Assembly (NCBI GenBank): GCA_037975125.1
Contig: CM075857.1
Span: 23,858,310-23,922,309, forward strand
From: Latrodectus hesperus
Lineage: Eukaryota > Arthropoda > Arachnida > Araneae > Theridiidae
Direction of reading: 5' to 3'
DNA length: 64,000 bases
Made by a program: the position numbers and the translations under genes. Below are positions 1-16,751 of the stretch, piece after piece. The notes beneath the pieces were generated by a model. The model was not told where the DNA came from. It saw nothing but the letters and a program-made list of their open reading frames with translations, and searched no databases. How positions within the stretch are numbered: the stretch's first letter is position 1; each line of letters starts with the position of its first letter.

Positions 1-282
1 AAGATATATCCAGGTAAAAATAACATCCTATTAGAAAACATGTGAATAGGAATTACATTCTAAGGGTTTTCAGTAATTTTATTGAAGATTATGTTTAAAT
101 AAGCAGTTTTCTTCTGATTAGTTAAAATGATAGAAATTGACTCCAAGAGCGAGAGAAACGTTTTTGATATAGAAGCGATTTTTTTAACCACAAAGTGGTT
201 AATTCTTTCTTTAAAGTTTAAATCCTGAGTTCCTAAGTACGCCATTTCATTGCGAATCTCATTGAATCCATGATCGTATGCC

Positions 283-600
283 ATATCGTATTAAGACGGC
301 GTTGTAAACCCGACAAATTTGCTGCCTGCTTTCAAATCCCATTCTTCGTGCAGCAGCAAACAAGGCAAAGTCCACTTTCGAATGTCTGAGAATAGTGTCG
401 AAGTTCATTTTGATGATAAAACGATTTTTTATATAAAAACCAAAGCATCGGTTTGAGAGGTCGTTTTCCATAGAGTCAAGCCATTAATACATGGGCAATA
501 GAACAACAGAAAGAGGAAAACGAAAAAGACATGACAAATTGACTTTATGATTAGTTCAAATCAACAAGGACGATTTAAATGTTTAAAAATTTCTTTAATT
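283..600. repeat. Dispersed repeat, copy 1 (partner at 61608-62050)
   Basis: This shares CTGCC-TTCAAATC, CATTCTTCG, CAGCAAACAAGGC, TCGAATGTC and, further on, AATAGAACAA, GACA and TTATGATTAGTT with the far end of the window, in the same order and orientation. On the minus strand one frame reads HSKVDFALFAAARRM, nearly the same as HSMVNFALFAAARRM in the partner. Nature unknown. Confidence 0.6.
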
Positions 601-789
601 AATAGAGTTTTAAATTAATAATTGCAATATTTGTAAAGAACTTCTTTTGAATCTTAAGACCTTGCTTACGCCAACATTAAAAATTTTCTTTCAATTAATA
701 TTGCTGAAACAATGAAAAGCAGATTCGTAAAATATGAATTCAAGAAGTTCGTTAATTTTATTTCATTTATTTATTAATTATTATTATTT

Positions 790-1012
790 GATGTTCGGCT
801 GCACCTAGTTTCTTTCCCTCTTCAGCACTACAAAGGGCCCTTTGTCAAGCACTACAAAGGCCAGTGAGGCACCCAGTGGGTGTGCCATCTTCACCTCGAA
901 AATGAAAGGATAAAGAAAAAGAGAAAGGGACATTCATGCACGAACCAGGGTTCGATCCCGGGACTTACAATTTCGAAGTTAGGGACGCTAACCACTCTAT
1001 TAACGTTCAAAG
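790..1012 (-). mobile_element. tRNA-derived SINE, family D, copy 1
   Basis: Minus-strand element. The head reads TAGAGTGGTTAGCGTCCC, then B-box-like GGATCGAACCC (rc of 948-958). The body landmark GGCACACCCACTGGGTGCC (rc near 866-894) is shared with the copy at 15843. A short internal duplication of AAGCACTACAAAGG lies near 824-860. Confidence 0.72.
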
Positions 1013-1248
1013 AAACGTAGAATATTCTTTTTTGAAAAATGCTCAGAAATTTAACATTATTTTTAACCTACATTATCAAAGGCATGACAAGAATATATAA
1101 TTTTAATCATAAAACAATGTAACGGCCAATCATATCACTCAAATGAATAAAATATCATCAAACGAACAAAATATCATTACATATGTGTAAAATATTTATG
1201 GTTAACAGATCATTACAACTGTATCAAATAAGAACAATAATGTAGATT

Positions 1249-1375
1249 GGAGACTATGAAACGATGTATGATTGGTATGACCATGAGACTATGTATGACT
1301 AGTATTACTAGTATTACTATGAGACTATGTATGACTAGTATGACTATGAGACTATGTGAAACTAAACTATGAGAC
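1249..1375. repeat. Short irregular minisatellite
   Basis: Variants of GAGACTATGTATGACTAGTA are repeated about four times with unit lengths of about 23-36 bp. Confidence 0.8.
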
Positions 1376-1523
1376 AAAATTCGACGTTAATGGAAAAAGG
1401 TAGGAGAAAGGAATCTTTGAGTTTTATTCAAATTATCGCACATATCAAAGTAAAAAATTAAGGCAATTAGATAAAATAAACAATTTTTATACAATTTTGG
1501 GTATTTAAAAATAAAATGTATAT

Positions 1524-1526
<3 letters not shown>

Positions 1527-1611
<85 letters not shown>
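1527..1611. repeat. (TA)n microsatellite
   Basis: About 85 bp of uninterrupted TA. Confidence 0.98.
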
Positions 1612-1613
<2 letters not shown>

Positions 1614-1859
1614 TAAATTTTCTTTACAATCTAACTTCAACTACTTTATTATTACTTCCTATATTGATATAAAATTTTAAAAAATAGTACCATTTAAAAA
1701 TTGACCCTCTAGCTGTGAAATAACAACCTCATGTCAAATATTTATCTTTTTATATTTTACGTTTTATATTTTTTCTTTAAATAGATGCATCATTTTTTTA
1801 CATTTTTCAGAATCTTTACGGGCCATAGTTAAATGAAATAGAAAAACGTCTCTTAAAAA

Positions 1860-2210
1860 CTGTTGTTACGTGTCATTTAGCCAGTCAACTACTCCACTTA
1901 CGATTATTTTAATATCGTTTTCCAAGATACAGGGTGAACTGACAAAATCGCCTGCAACTACATTGCTAATGAAACCTTCTTAAACTCACAATTCTGATTT
2001 TGCCGTCTGTTGCTTCATTAAGAAGGTTGTTTATAAGATGACTCCAGGGCATTTGCGACGTCTATAAAGGCTGTTCAGCAAATAAAAGAGGCAGGAAAGA
2101 ATTTTAAAATCCCCCCAGTTATTTAAGCTCCATGTTCTTTAAAGGCGTAATTGCTGCCATGGCTTTATCGTCATGTTCATGTCACCCCCAGGGAAAGTAA
2201 CAAAAATAAT
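1860..2210. other. GC-richer block, unassigned
   Basis: About 350 bp of mixed composition (GGGCATTTGCGACGTCTATA, ATTGCTGCCATGGCTTTATC) within AT-rich intron. Stops occur in every frame. No family recognised. Confidence 0.3.
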
Positions 2211-3772
2211 AAAATAAATTTGTTTTTCTTACAAATTTTTATAATTCTATCATTCATGCATGCTATATTTTAGTTAATAATTCAAGATACATACAATACT
2301 TAGAAAACGAACTATGCATCTGGCAAAAATTTACAGCAATATTCTTATATGTAATGTAAATTAAGTGTTAAATTTAATTGTTATATATAAAAATATTTTT
2401 ATAATCTAATTTACAAAATAATAAAAACTAGCAATATGAATTCTCATATTGAATTATATTTTAATATAGGCGGACATTTTAAATTTTTGCTACGATGTGG
2501 TTTTATTAAATTGTTTTCCTCGGAAAGACTTTATTATTTATTTAGTTTAACGTAATGCCACAAAAACACACAAAAAATGCAAAACACATAATATACAAAC
2601 TAACATTTCACATTCCATTTCATAAATCGTTTTCATTTTTTTCTTGTTAAAATATTTGTAATTTAATATTTACTTACATTTATAAATTAAAATTCAAAAA
2701 CTGCGTAAATTATAACTGAATTACAATATATATTTATAAAGTATAACATGTAAATTATTAGGATATTTTAAAAAGTTTCTTTTTAAAATAATGATTACAA
2801 CAACTACATTCGCTCGTATTTATGTAAGTATTTTAAATCATACCTAAAATAAAAAGAAATATTGCCTCATGATAAAACATAAATTCAATTAATCAAATAA
2901 CATTTTATTTTATAAAAATTTTAATTGAAAATATATCATTTGAAAATATTTTAAATATTTACATAATAATCAGGGAAACAATTTTGCTAACGTAATCTAA
3001 AATAATAAAAATTGTTCGCTTGATTTGTATAAAAAAGATTTTATACAATTGTAATTCCAATAAATATGTAAAAATGTTTAACATTTGGGTAACAAATCTC
3101 ATTAATTTTATAAAACTTAAATTTTTATTTCAATTTCATAGCAATTTACCTTCTTTTTCGTTTGAGACGTTTTACATATTTGAAAAAAGAGTTTAATATT
3201 TTTGCATTATTTCCTTTTTAAAACAAGATATAAACTAATGATAAAGGGATAAATATTTTCATCAATACAATAAAAATATTACATATCATAAAAGATTTAT
3301 GTTAAATATTTAAATTTATCAAATATATAAAAAGTTTAGTTGTTGAATTTGTGCAATTTTCTAGAATTCCTCTATTTTTCATATCATATATTACTCTGAT
3401 AAATCATGAAAACTATGTTATAAAGTTAGTATATTTTCTTAAATCTCATTTTTAAAATAATATATTAATATAATTCATTTTTGAATATAAATAAAAATAA
3501 GCATATAAATTCAATTTGAATCTTGAATTGAAATTAAATATATTAGCTGCTGCATATTATGAAACTTTTTGTTGTTAACTAGTTTACATAATTTATATGC
3601 TTCATAAATAACAGCTTAAGCATTTTATCAAATAACAAAAGAATAAAAATTTCTTATTTGATTTCCAGTAATTTTAGTATGTTCAGAAATTTTAATTTTT
3701 AAATATCATTCTAAAATCAGAATAATAGCATTTCAAAAGTTATATTTAAATAATATGACACAAAACCAATTC

Positions 3773-4158
3773 GTTGTTGTTGTTACTTATGACACTTGGA
3801 CAAGCCAAGCTCGCTATGCCTTGGCAATACGAATTTAAGCCAATTGGGAGCGTCTTTCGTTTAATCAGAGCACCATGAAGGTGAAAGTACGACTTTTGTC
3901 TTCAAATCCTCCGATAGATGGCAGCACCAGAGGATCTACTCCCTCAATTTTGGCATTGATCTGAAGGGGGAGTAAATTTCTCCAGACCATTGCACCCATG
4001 GTAACTGCTCAACGACCGACCACAGGACTTTCGATTTCACAGATTTAACGAGCACGTATATCGCATGTACTCGGTGGGTCCTTTGGCGGCATTGGGAATC
4101 GAACCCCGTCCTTCCGGATGGAAGACTGATACCCTAACCACTAGGCTACCACGGCCCT
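3773..4158 (-). mobile_element. tRNA-derived SINE, family A, full length
   Basis: This 386-bp element on the minus strand is flanked by a perfect 11-bp target duplication AAAACCAATTC at 3762-3772 and 4159-4169. Its head carries pol III boxes: A box TAGCCTAGTGG (rc of 4138-4148) and B box GGTTCGATTCC (rc of 4095-4105, exact consensus). The body follows and ends in an (AAC)n tail, seen as GTTGTTGTTGTTAC on the plus strand. The tail after AGTGTCATAAGTAAC is common to all family A copies. Confidence 0.92.
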
Positions 4159-4169
4159 AAAACCAATTC

Positions 4170-7100
4170 ATTTTGCCTTAATAAAAATAAATTTTTCAAT
4201 GAATTTTTAATTAATTATTGATATTTAGTATATTAAATGTCCATCGAAACATGACATTTATCCATTTGTTTTGCCTGTGTTCAGAGTAACATTTCTTATT
4301 TTTTAAAACTGCTTATTAATCATTCAACAATTTCTGCAATAATATTAAATTTATTTAATTACATTATATATTTATTTTATAGTAACGTTTAATCAAACAA
4401 AGATGGACAGAAATAGAATATGGTATAAATGCAATTTAAGAATAAATGGGATTGAATTCAGAAATTAGAAAAGTACTTTAATAAAGTTTCTATTTCATGG
4501 AAAATAAATACCTTAGGTAAATTTTAAATACAAAAAAAGACTGCTTCAGACATTTTATAATTTACTATTAATTTAAGATTCATAAAAATATATGATTTAC
4601 ACTTTTTTTTGCCTCTTATTCTTTATCTTTGTAACTAATTGAACAACATGAAACAAAATGAATTGATCTCATGAAGAAATTGGAATTCACTTAAATACAG
4701 AGAAAATGTTCCTGGTATGTAAATAAAAGGAGAAAAAGAGTATTATCTTGAAGTGAACCGAAAGGAATATAATACGGAAGTTGAAGTTACAGTGACATAC
4801 GACATCTAAGACAAACAGAATACAAAAGGTCTGCAAATAAAGCTGGTAAAAGGAAATGCTTGAATAATACTTAGAATCTGTTAACATTTCAGCAGCTTAT
4901 TGTCAGACATTTCTTGATAATGCTCTTTATTTAAAGCTCGTGAATACACTTAAAGGAGCTTTTGAGTTTCAAACTATTTCAATTGCTCACAAAATATTTG
5001 AATTATTAATTTCATCAGCAAAAAGTTTACTTTTCGCGGCTTAATACTTTTGGATATGAGTTGAGAAATGGGAACATTTTAAATGTCATTTGTATTTCAG
5101 ATAATATTTAAATTATATTTGCTAAATAATCAGTATGTTAAATGTTTATTTAATTCAAGTTCACTAATACGTAAATGCAAAGAATATTAACATTTGTATG
5201 AGTATTACAAAGCAACGATGCTAATTTTGAGTTTAATATATCACTGTTTACATTTTTACTTTTGATTTATGAAAAAAGTAACTTTATTGTAGTGTCATCT
5301 GTTCAAATACAACTAACATAATTTGCTCATAAATTAAATATCAATCACTAATTTTGTCTGCAAAGAGCAATCTTAATAGACGTATTATCAATACAACAAT
5401 GTAAGATTAAACATGAAAATATTCAATGATGATAAAAATTTTTATCACCATACATTATGGATCGTCTTAAATTCTAATTTAGCCAATGATAATCAACTGG
5501 TGATAGATGATATGTTTCTGATTACTACAATGCATCTATTAGGATGAATGAATGAATGAAGTTTTCTCTTGCCTTTCATGAATACAGACCACTTTCTCTT
5601 TGTTGTACAAGAAAACAATATATGGCAGATATATGAGAGCATTGTAACTGCCTCGATCTATCAGTCTCTCTGAAAAGAGGTGTCTTAATAAGTGCTTTCT
5701 CACTATTTTGCTTCAGAAAGAGAGAGACATTTGATATTCTTTACGATTCTCATTCTTAAAAAAAAAACAATTCAAAATTTTATAAACTCTATAAACAGTG
5801 CTTACTTATTTCCACTGCCATTTGCAGTGGTGCAATGAAATTCTTTTTCAATGTTAAATTTTTATAGAGTTTTGAAAATGGGGGAAATTTTAAAATTGTA
5901 ATGAAATTGTGAGAAATTTTTCCAAGTTATTTACTTAAAAATTATGAATTTCCCATGTAATAAATGTGTACAGATGCATTTATGTACATAAACCTAATAA
6001 ATATACGTACATCAGTCTTTATATATTACATATTGGTACAATTTCCTTCCCCTTCAGATCAGTGTCAAAATTGAGGGAGTGAATTCTCTGGTGGTGCCAT
6101 CTATCGGAGGATTTAAAAAAGAGCAAAGACGTACTTTCACCTTCGTGGTCCTCTGATTAAAACGATAGAGGCTCCCTATTGACTTTAATTCGCATTGCTA
6201 AGGCATAGAGAGCTGGGCTTGTTAAAGTGTCATAAATAACAACAACAACATATTGGTACAATTTAATTATATCCCAAAGCGATAATCATTGTAACGGGAT
6301 AGAAAGAAAATCGCAATTATTTGCACAGATATTTAAGCCATGAATTGAATAAAAAGTTTATATTTTTAGAAATTAATAAAACATAATAAAAACATTTTAT
6401 TTAGATTTTATAAACTATATAGTTATCATTTATTGACAAAATTTATTTAAACGCCAAAGTTTATTTCTGACGAAAAATAATTAGCAATCGCTTTGATGAT
6501 CAATTGAGGGATTATAATGCAATAGTATTTATATAATCACAGCGAAGAATTCGGCATAAAAGTTATGTTGGCGTAGCTACCCATCATTTACTTTTCCTAT
6601 ACAGTTATTAATAAAATATGGAAAACCCATTAATTATAATGAAACAGATTATTAGTAGTCATTTAATGTGCAAAATTAATATTTGGATTGAAATTCCATA
6701 AACAATTTAATTAATTATTCCGTATTTAAAGATCTTACAAATTATGTTACATCTATAAGGAAATTCTTAATTTTTAAATTGTTTTTAAAATAATTGTTTT
6801 ATAAGGTATTAAAGTTCGAAATGATAGCATGAGCATAGTTATTTTTTTATAAAAAGCTTTAAAGGTATTAACAAAAGAAAAAAATATATCAAATGTTTTC
6901 TCAATTAAATATTGAATTTATCCAAACAGTGTAAAAACATATAAATGTCAAGTATATCTAAAACAGATATATGTCATTAGTGTAAAAACAGCTATTTGTC
7001 ATTTAATGCAATTTTCAGGATCTTTAAAAACAAATTAGTTTCTTTAAAAAAATTAAATTACATGAAATAGTTTATTAAAATGTAATGAATATCTGACGTA

Positions 7101-7874
7101 AAACAATGAGGAAAATTTACTGTAAATATATATGACTATATAATAGGACAAATGTAGATTATATTTTATTTACATTGCTATATAAATTGTATACTTAGAT
7201 TACTATTCACACGCAAGTTGTGATTCTTTTAATTCAGAAAAGTTTGTAAGTTATTTATATTCTGTTGTTACATTTATGGATATCTTGGTAAAATTAATAT
7301 TCTTTACTTATTTTAGAATTTTTTACTATCAACCAAACCCTAAATTTACGAAAATATATTTATCATACACTCTCATTTCCAATCATTACTGAATTCTATT
7401 GCAATACTAACAAGAACAAATCAATATTTCATTAACTAGATGAAGTGCAAAATTCACAATAACAGTATAAATTTTAACAATTATAAGAAATTAAATGCAA
7501 TTTTTTATTAAACGTATGTTATTTTATGGTTATCCAATACGTAAATAAAAAAATAACTATTTAATTTAATTGAACTTTCAACCATGCTTAACATAGAAGT
7601 AAAGACGTAGCAAATTTATCACTTTTCTTAAAAACTTAGAATAAGCAACTTCAGCAAATTAAAGAGAGTGTATAATACAAAAGGATGTATTGCATATCGA
7701 ATTTTAATGCTTATTTCAAATCTGAGGGTTATTTTCATTTAAATATGAAAAGAGCTTTCAAATCATATGATAAAATGTATTTTAATTAGGTTTTCTTAAC
7801 AAGGAACATAAAAAAAGTGCCGAAACAAAATAAAGAATCCTCACCACCTTGTAGGAAACATCACGTTACTTAAA

Positions 7875-7877
<3 letters not shown>
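4170..7877. other. AT-rich intronic DNA
   Basis: Apart from the SINE at 6045-6249, I see nothing supported. An 18-bp perfect palindrome TGATAAAAATTTTTATCA sits at 5430-5447. The short minus frame near 4687-4887 looks random. Confidence 0.6.
6045..6249 (+). mobile_element. SINE family A, 5'-truncated
   Basis: The 205-bp 3' part of family A (from CCTTCCCCTTCAGATCAG to AACAACAACA) is flanked by a perfect 15-bp duplication ATATTGGTACAATTT (6030-6044 and 6250-6264). The tRNA head is missing, yet the duplication shows that it inserted in this truncated form. Confidence 0.9.
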
Positions 7878-7962
<85 letters not shown>

Positions 7963-7966
7963 TATG

Positions 7967-8060
<94 letters not shown>

Positions 8061-8102
8061 ATATATATTATATATATATATATACATATATAACACACAC
8101 AC

Positions 8103-8145
<43 letters not shown>
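7878..8145. repeat. (TA)n microsatellite, interrupted
   Basis: TA tract with TTTATGTATATG, TTA and ACACACACATATG interruptions. Ile/Tyr-rich frames across it are not genes. Confidence 0.98.
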
Positions 8146-8149
<4 letters not shown>

Positions 8150-8304
8150 GAAAATATTGTATATTTGTGATGAAGTCCTTTTAAAAAAAATCTTTTGCTC
8201 AGTTTAAAATTCAATGATCGAATGGCCTTGTTAAATCTGCTTTACGTAATTAAATGGTAAAACAAAATAACAAGAATTTGTTGTTTATGAAAGTTTGATA
8301 TATT

Positions 8305-8575
8305 AAGCCGTCCGATGACTGTATGATTATCTTCCTTGATATCTATTCTATTGATCCCGAGTTCGAATCCCGATTGGCATGGACGTTTCCTTCTGTCTCT
8401 TTGTTTCCATGTCCTTTCTTCTGAGATGACAAATGAATGTGGCCTACACTGTAAATTGTTTTGTGGAGGAGTGGTGTAAGTATTGCTTCTCACCTTCGTG
8501 ACTAGGTTCACAGGGGCTCACCAAGTAAATGAGTAACAATGAGTCGGCTAGTTACCCAGTGCTCCTCCGTTGGTA
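8305..8575 (+). mobile_element. SINE family B, diverged copy
   Basis: B box GAGTTCGAATCC at 8359-8370. The body matches the copy at 46237 in order: TTTCC..TCTGTCTCTTTG, GAATGTGGCC, TGTGGAGGAGTGGTG, CACCTTCGTGACTAGGTTCA, AGTAAATGAGTAACAATGAG. The A-box half is eroded. It ends in AAAAAAAA at about 8575. Confidence 0.75.
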
Positions 8576-9086
8576 AAAAAAAGTTTGATTGGTTGTTGGA
8601 GATAAAAAAATAAACTCAGAAAAAGTATCATCAAAAAATGTCTGAGATTTATACTAGATTAAAACATCATTCACAATTTATTGACATCAATTAGAAGTTC
8701 TCCAATTCTAATTGGTAGGACCATGTTCAGTGGTTGAGCAATGTCCATCTATAAAATCGGTCTTCATCTATCGACATGGATACTTGTTGGAAGAATATTC
8801 TTAACATTTTAATAAGCTTCCTCTTTGCTACAAGTCAATTCGACCTGTTATTTAAAATAAAATAGATAGACAAAGATGCGGAAAATAATCAAATATCTCA
8901 CAACAAGCAGCTAGTAACTGTGAATTTAATAACATAGAATGTTTTGAATATTCACAATTTAAAAAAAGTCTATTTAATATAGAAAATGAGATGAAAGGAA
9001 CAAAAAAAGCATATAAATTTTTGATATTTATTGATAAATTAAATTCATTATCTTGTTAATCTAACGGAAACAAAATTAAATTTGTT

Positions 9087-9257
9087 GTTTTGTTGCTGTT
9101 GTGTTGTTACTTATGACACTTGGACAAGCCAAGCTCGCTTTGCCTTGGCTATGCAAATTTAAGTCAGTGGGAATCATCAGAGGATCCACTCCCTCAATTT
9201 TGACATTGATTTAAAGTGGGAAGAAAATTTTCTCCAGATCATTGCACCCTTGGTAAT
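9087..9257 (-). mobile_element. SINE family A, truncated and internally deleted
   Basis: 171 bp on the minus strand. The tail end is seen as GTTGTTACTTATGACACTTG. A stretch containing the CATCTATCGGAGG region is missing between about 9174 and 9178. It is flanked by near-perfect 14-bp duplications AAATTAAATTYGTT (9073-9086, 9258-9271). Confidence 0.85.
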
Positions 9258-10063
9258 AAATTAAATTCGTTAAATATTAGTGGAAATGTGGAATTTCAGT
9301 TATAAAAACTGGAGTGGGTTTAAAATCATAATAAATATATTGTTTAAATTTGACTAAGGCAATGCAGAGAGCATTTATCGAATGCTTATAGTTATTTTTA
9401 TTTCAATGAAATAACTTAAAGCTAGTTGCACCTTGGAAATGTGTTTTGCGTAATAGATCTCGATTAAAATGAAATTTTAGATTTTATTAGCTGAATATAA
9501 ATTTCAAAATTAAACCTAGGAATTACTTATATACATTTAAAATGTGTGGTAATAAAAATTCATGATTCAGCATTTGTAGAACTTTTATTTCAATAATTAC
9601 GCGTAATTCAACTTATTAAATTATATACAAATCATATAATAACATAAATTAACAAAAATTGATTAATTAAAATGCCATTACACATATATCAAAAGTAATA
9701 TTTTTTCAGTTGCTTCTAAAAGAAAGCCTTATTCAAAAAACCCTTTTTAGTCATTGCAAATCACAGAAAAAATTCAAGTAAAGAATCTGAAGTAAAAAGT
9801 TTTTTTTTTTAATTTAATGTTAGTTAAAATAATTTTAAAGTTATTGCGTAGAAAAACATTCGTAAAAAATATTTTCTATGTTGTATTTGAAATTTTTGAA
9901 AATTCTCCATTTGTATTAGGAAACGTTTTTTTTTTCGTATGCTTTTCTGCTTTTTTTACAAAAATAATTACTAATTATTTACACTAAACAGTGATAACAT
10001 CGTTTTGAATAAGTGAAATTTTACTCTACAGTATATGCATATAAAAAAGAGAAAGCTTACGAA

Positions 10064-10314
<251 letters not shown>

Positions 10315-10435
10315 GCAAAGTAATTTCAATTACATATTTCTTTCTTCTCAATGTCGTCAAAACAACTTATGTGTGTATCCATAACAATAACAGTTATATC
10401 CAAATACAGATATCCCATTCAACCACATGACTCTA

Positions 10436-11120
10436 ATTCCATTCCCTCCTCGTTCTTTTAACCACGCAATCCGTCCAAATCTCCTCGTGTTTCCCAAGTG
10501 GACGCCTGCCTGCAGCAGCAGCATGACAAGGACTGCCTCCCACTCATTTCTCTAAGGAAACGGAGCCCGCTCCAGTAGGTGTTGATGAACATGGAAAAGC
10601 TGAAAGGATGCAGCTGGTTGGGATTAAAAGACCTCCCGCCTTCTACTAATTTGGGATACAGCAAGGAAGAAATCGATGGATACGTCCTCACTTGGATACC
10701 ACTACCCTAATGAGTAGAGATCCATGTTTATCAGGAGGATGGGGAGCGTTATTCCAGCTGAAAGGAGCTGGTGGAATTTTTTTAGTATTTTCTGGGAGAA
10801 GTGTCTTGGGAAAACACTGGAGATGTCATTAAGATTCCGATCACGTAGTATACTTTTGCCCGGAACGAATTGGGTTGAAACCTTCGGCGTTTGGATTTCA
10901 CTCATGGATTTGTGTTTATCGAAAGGTATTTTGTGTTAGCCTGAAGCACGTTGTTCTTTGATTTTCGAGCTCATGAATTATTCTGACACATTTAGGCACA
11001 ACGGCTGCTTTTTACTCTGGTCGTGGATTTTTATGAAAAATAAATGCCCTCTGATTTCAAATGCAACTTGGAAATGGAAATGGATTTGAAGGGAAAGAGT
11101 GGTAATTTAAAGCTCAATGC
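10436..11120. other. Moderately GC-rich block, unassigned
   Basis: About 0.7 kb has balanced base composition next to the (TA)n at 10310. It contains GCCTGCCTGCAGCAGCAGCA near 10505 and AATTGGGTTGAAACC near 10868. Several frames of up to 77 codons on both strands encode nothing I recognise, and no SINE boxes are clear. It may be conserved non-coding DNA or an old insertion. Confidence 0.35.
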
Positions 11121-14991
<3,871 letters not shown>

Positions 14992-15658
14992 AAAGTATTA
15001 TTTTTATATTTGTATTTCTCTCTTATTGAAAAAACATTTGGATGAGATCAATTTTAAGCAGAGTTGATTCTTATTTTTTTTCAACGAATATTTCTTAAAC
15101 TGATGCAGCTGAACTTTTGCATCAAGTACTTATCATTACCTTAAAATCTTATTAAGCCCTCACACATATATCCACACATCCTAACTTATTCAAATAGCAC
15201 GAGCAAGAACAGAGTTGACATTCTTTTACATATATTTTTCTTAAGACATTAAGGATAAAACTGATTCTACAAATTTTATGTAAACAATCCTGAAACATGA
15301 CCAAATTCACTTAATTCTAGACTACAGGAGAGTTTTCCTTAATCAGGTGTAAAAATTCAGGGATTGATTGTATGGGTATGATTAAATTGGAGCTTATATT
15401 TGTTAAAACTTTTATTTTAAATGGTCGCATTTATTTCTCAATTTATATAAAAAAGAAGCATTGTTAGCAGTGGTTGATTTAGCTTTAAATCAATATATTT
15501 CTGCCAAATTTGGTAAGGAATACCGCTTTATAAATTTAACATTTCTGTTTCTTGACATCGTTATGCAGCGGACAACTAGCTACGTATCAAAAATTTTTAA
15601 TTCATTTATAGCCAGTTATTGCTTAAAGTGAACGAAATTCATTTATATTTTTGTTTTA

Positions 15659-15790
<132 letters not shown>

Positions 15791-15842
15791 TAACATGTTC
15801 TTGGAAATGAAATTTATGAAACAAACTCATATTTTTTTTCTA

Positions 15843-16072
15843 ATACCCGGTTGCCATTAGGTATTTACCGTATTCAGGTCTATAATGGGTGAAGTGACGG
15901 CATCACATACAGTGGGGCACCCAGTGGGTGTGCCATCTTCGCCTCGAAAGTGAAGTGATAAAGAAAGGCAAACACAAAGAGAGGAAGAAACATCCATGAC
16001 CGATCCAGGATTCGAACCTGGGACCTACTGTTTCGAAGTTAGGTATGCTAATCTCTTCACTATCTGTCAGCA
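15843..16072 (-). mobile_element. tRNA-derived SINE, family D, copy 2
   Basis: Minus-strand copy with B box GGTTCGAATCC (rc of 16008-16018, exact consensus). The head is ATAGTGAAGAGATTAGC, and the body carries GGCACACCCACTGGGTGCCC as in copy 1 at 790-1012. It follows the GA/GT microsatellite by about 60 bp. Confidence 0.78.
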
Positions 16073-16462
16073 ATGACCGCATATTTATTCCAAGATAACA
16101 TAATCGCTCGTGATATTCTCATGCAACCCTTCCATTTGTAGATACAAAGTTTGAATACCTAAATTTAACAAAACCTTAAGAGATGAAGCGTAATCATAGC
16201 AAAACTTCTTGCAAATAAATAGCTTGAAAACAAACTATTTTTCATTAAATAAGTTCCAATCATCAGTCAATTTTACTATTTCTGATACCATTCTATAATT
16301 CAATATAATATGCAATATTCATAACAATTATTTAGCAAACTATAGTAATCACAGAAAATATTTTCTTTAATTTTTAACTACTTAATATAGCTTTTTTAAT
16401 CTCTCATCACTTTCGCCTATTTAAAATGATTAATATAATTATTAATAAAACCAGATATTACA

Positions 16463-16746
16463 ATCCCGTCCCCCAACCTGTCTAGTGGTCAACTCGCCTG
16501 ACCGCGGATAGAGAGGTTATTGGTTCAAATCTCGGTTCAGGCATGAATGCCATTTCTCACTCCTGTCTTTGATATTTCCTTTTATGAATGGGTTGGGAAT
16601 GGTTGCCTACCCTATATAAACGGTTACCTATAGCACGTGTGTACTGAAGAAGTCGGACTACACACTATAAATTACAGTTCAGTTGGAAAAATGGAGCAGC
16701 GCACCCCATATTGCCAGTTTAGCTGGTACGAGACAACAACAACAAT
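16463..16746 (+). mobile_element. tRNA-derived SINE, family C
   Basis: The head has A-box-like CTGTCTAGTGGTC (16478-16490) and B box GGTTCAAATCT (16522-16532). The body contains GGAATGGTTGCCTACCCTAT, and the tail GAGACAACAACAACAATAAT resembles that of family A. The body sequence differs from families A and B. Frames across it are not genes. Confidence 0.75.
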
Positions 16747-16751
16747 AATTC

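Larger units (their letters stand above)
1376..3761. other. AT-rich intronic DNA
   Basis: Apart from the (TA)n at 1527-1611 and the block at 1860-2210, I see only A/T-rich sequence with no exon, RNA or element. Confidence 0.6.

Noticed and set aside
5430..5447. 18-bp palindrome TGATAAAAATTTTTATCA as an operator-like site
   Set aside because: A/T palindromes of this size are expected by chance in such AT-rich sequence, and there is no gene context.
10436..11120. Missing Syt7 C2B or linker exon
   Set aside because: No minus-strand frame shows the expected GELL, TSDPYVK or NPxFNE-type C2B landmarks.
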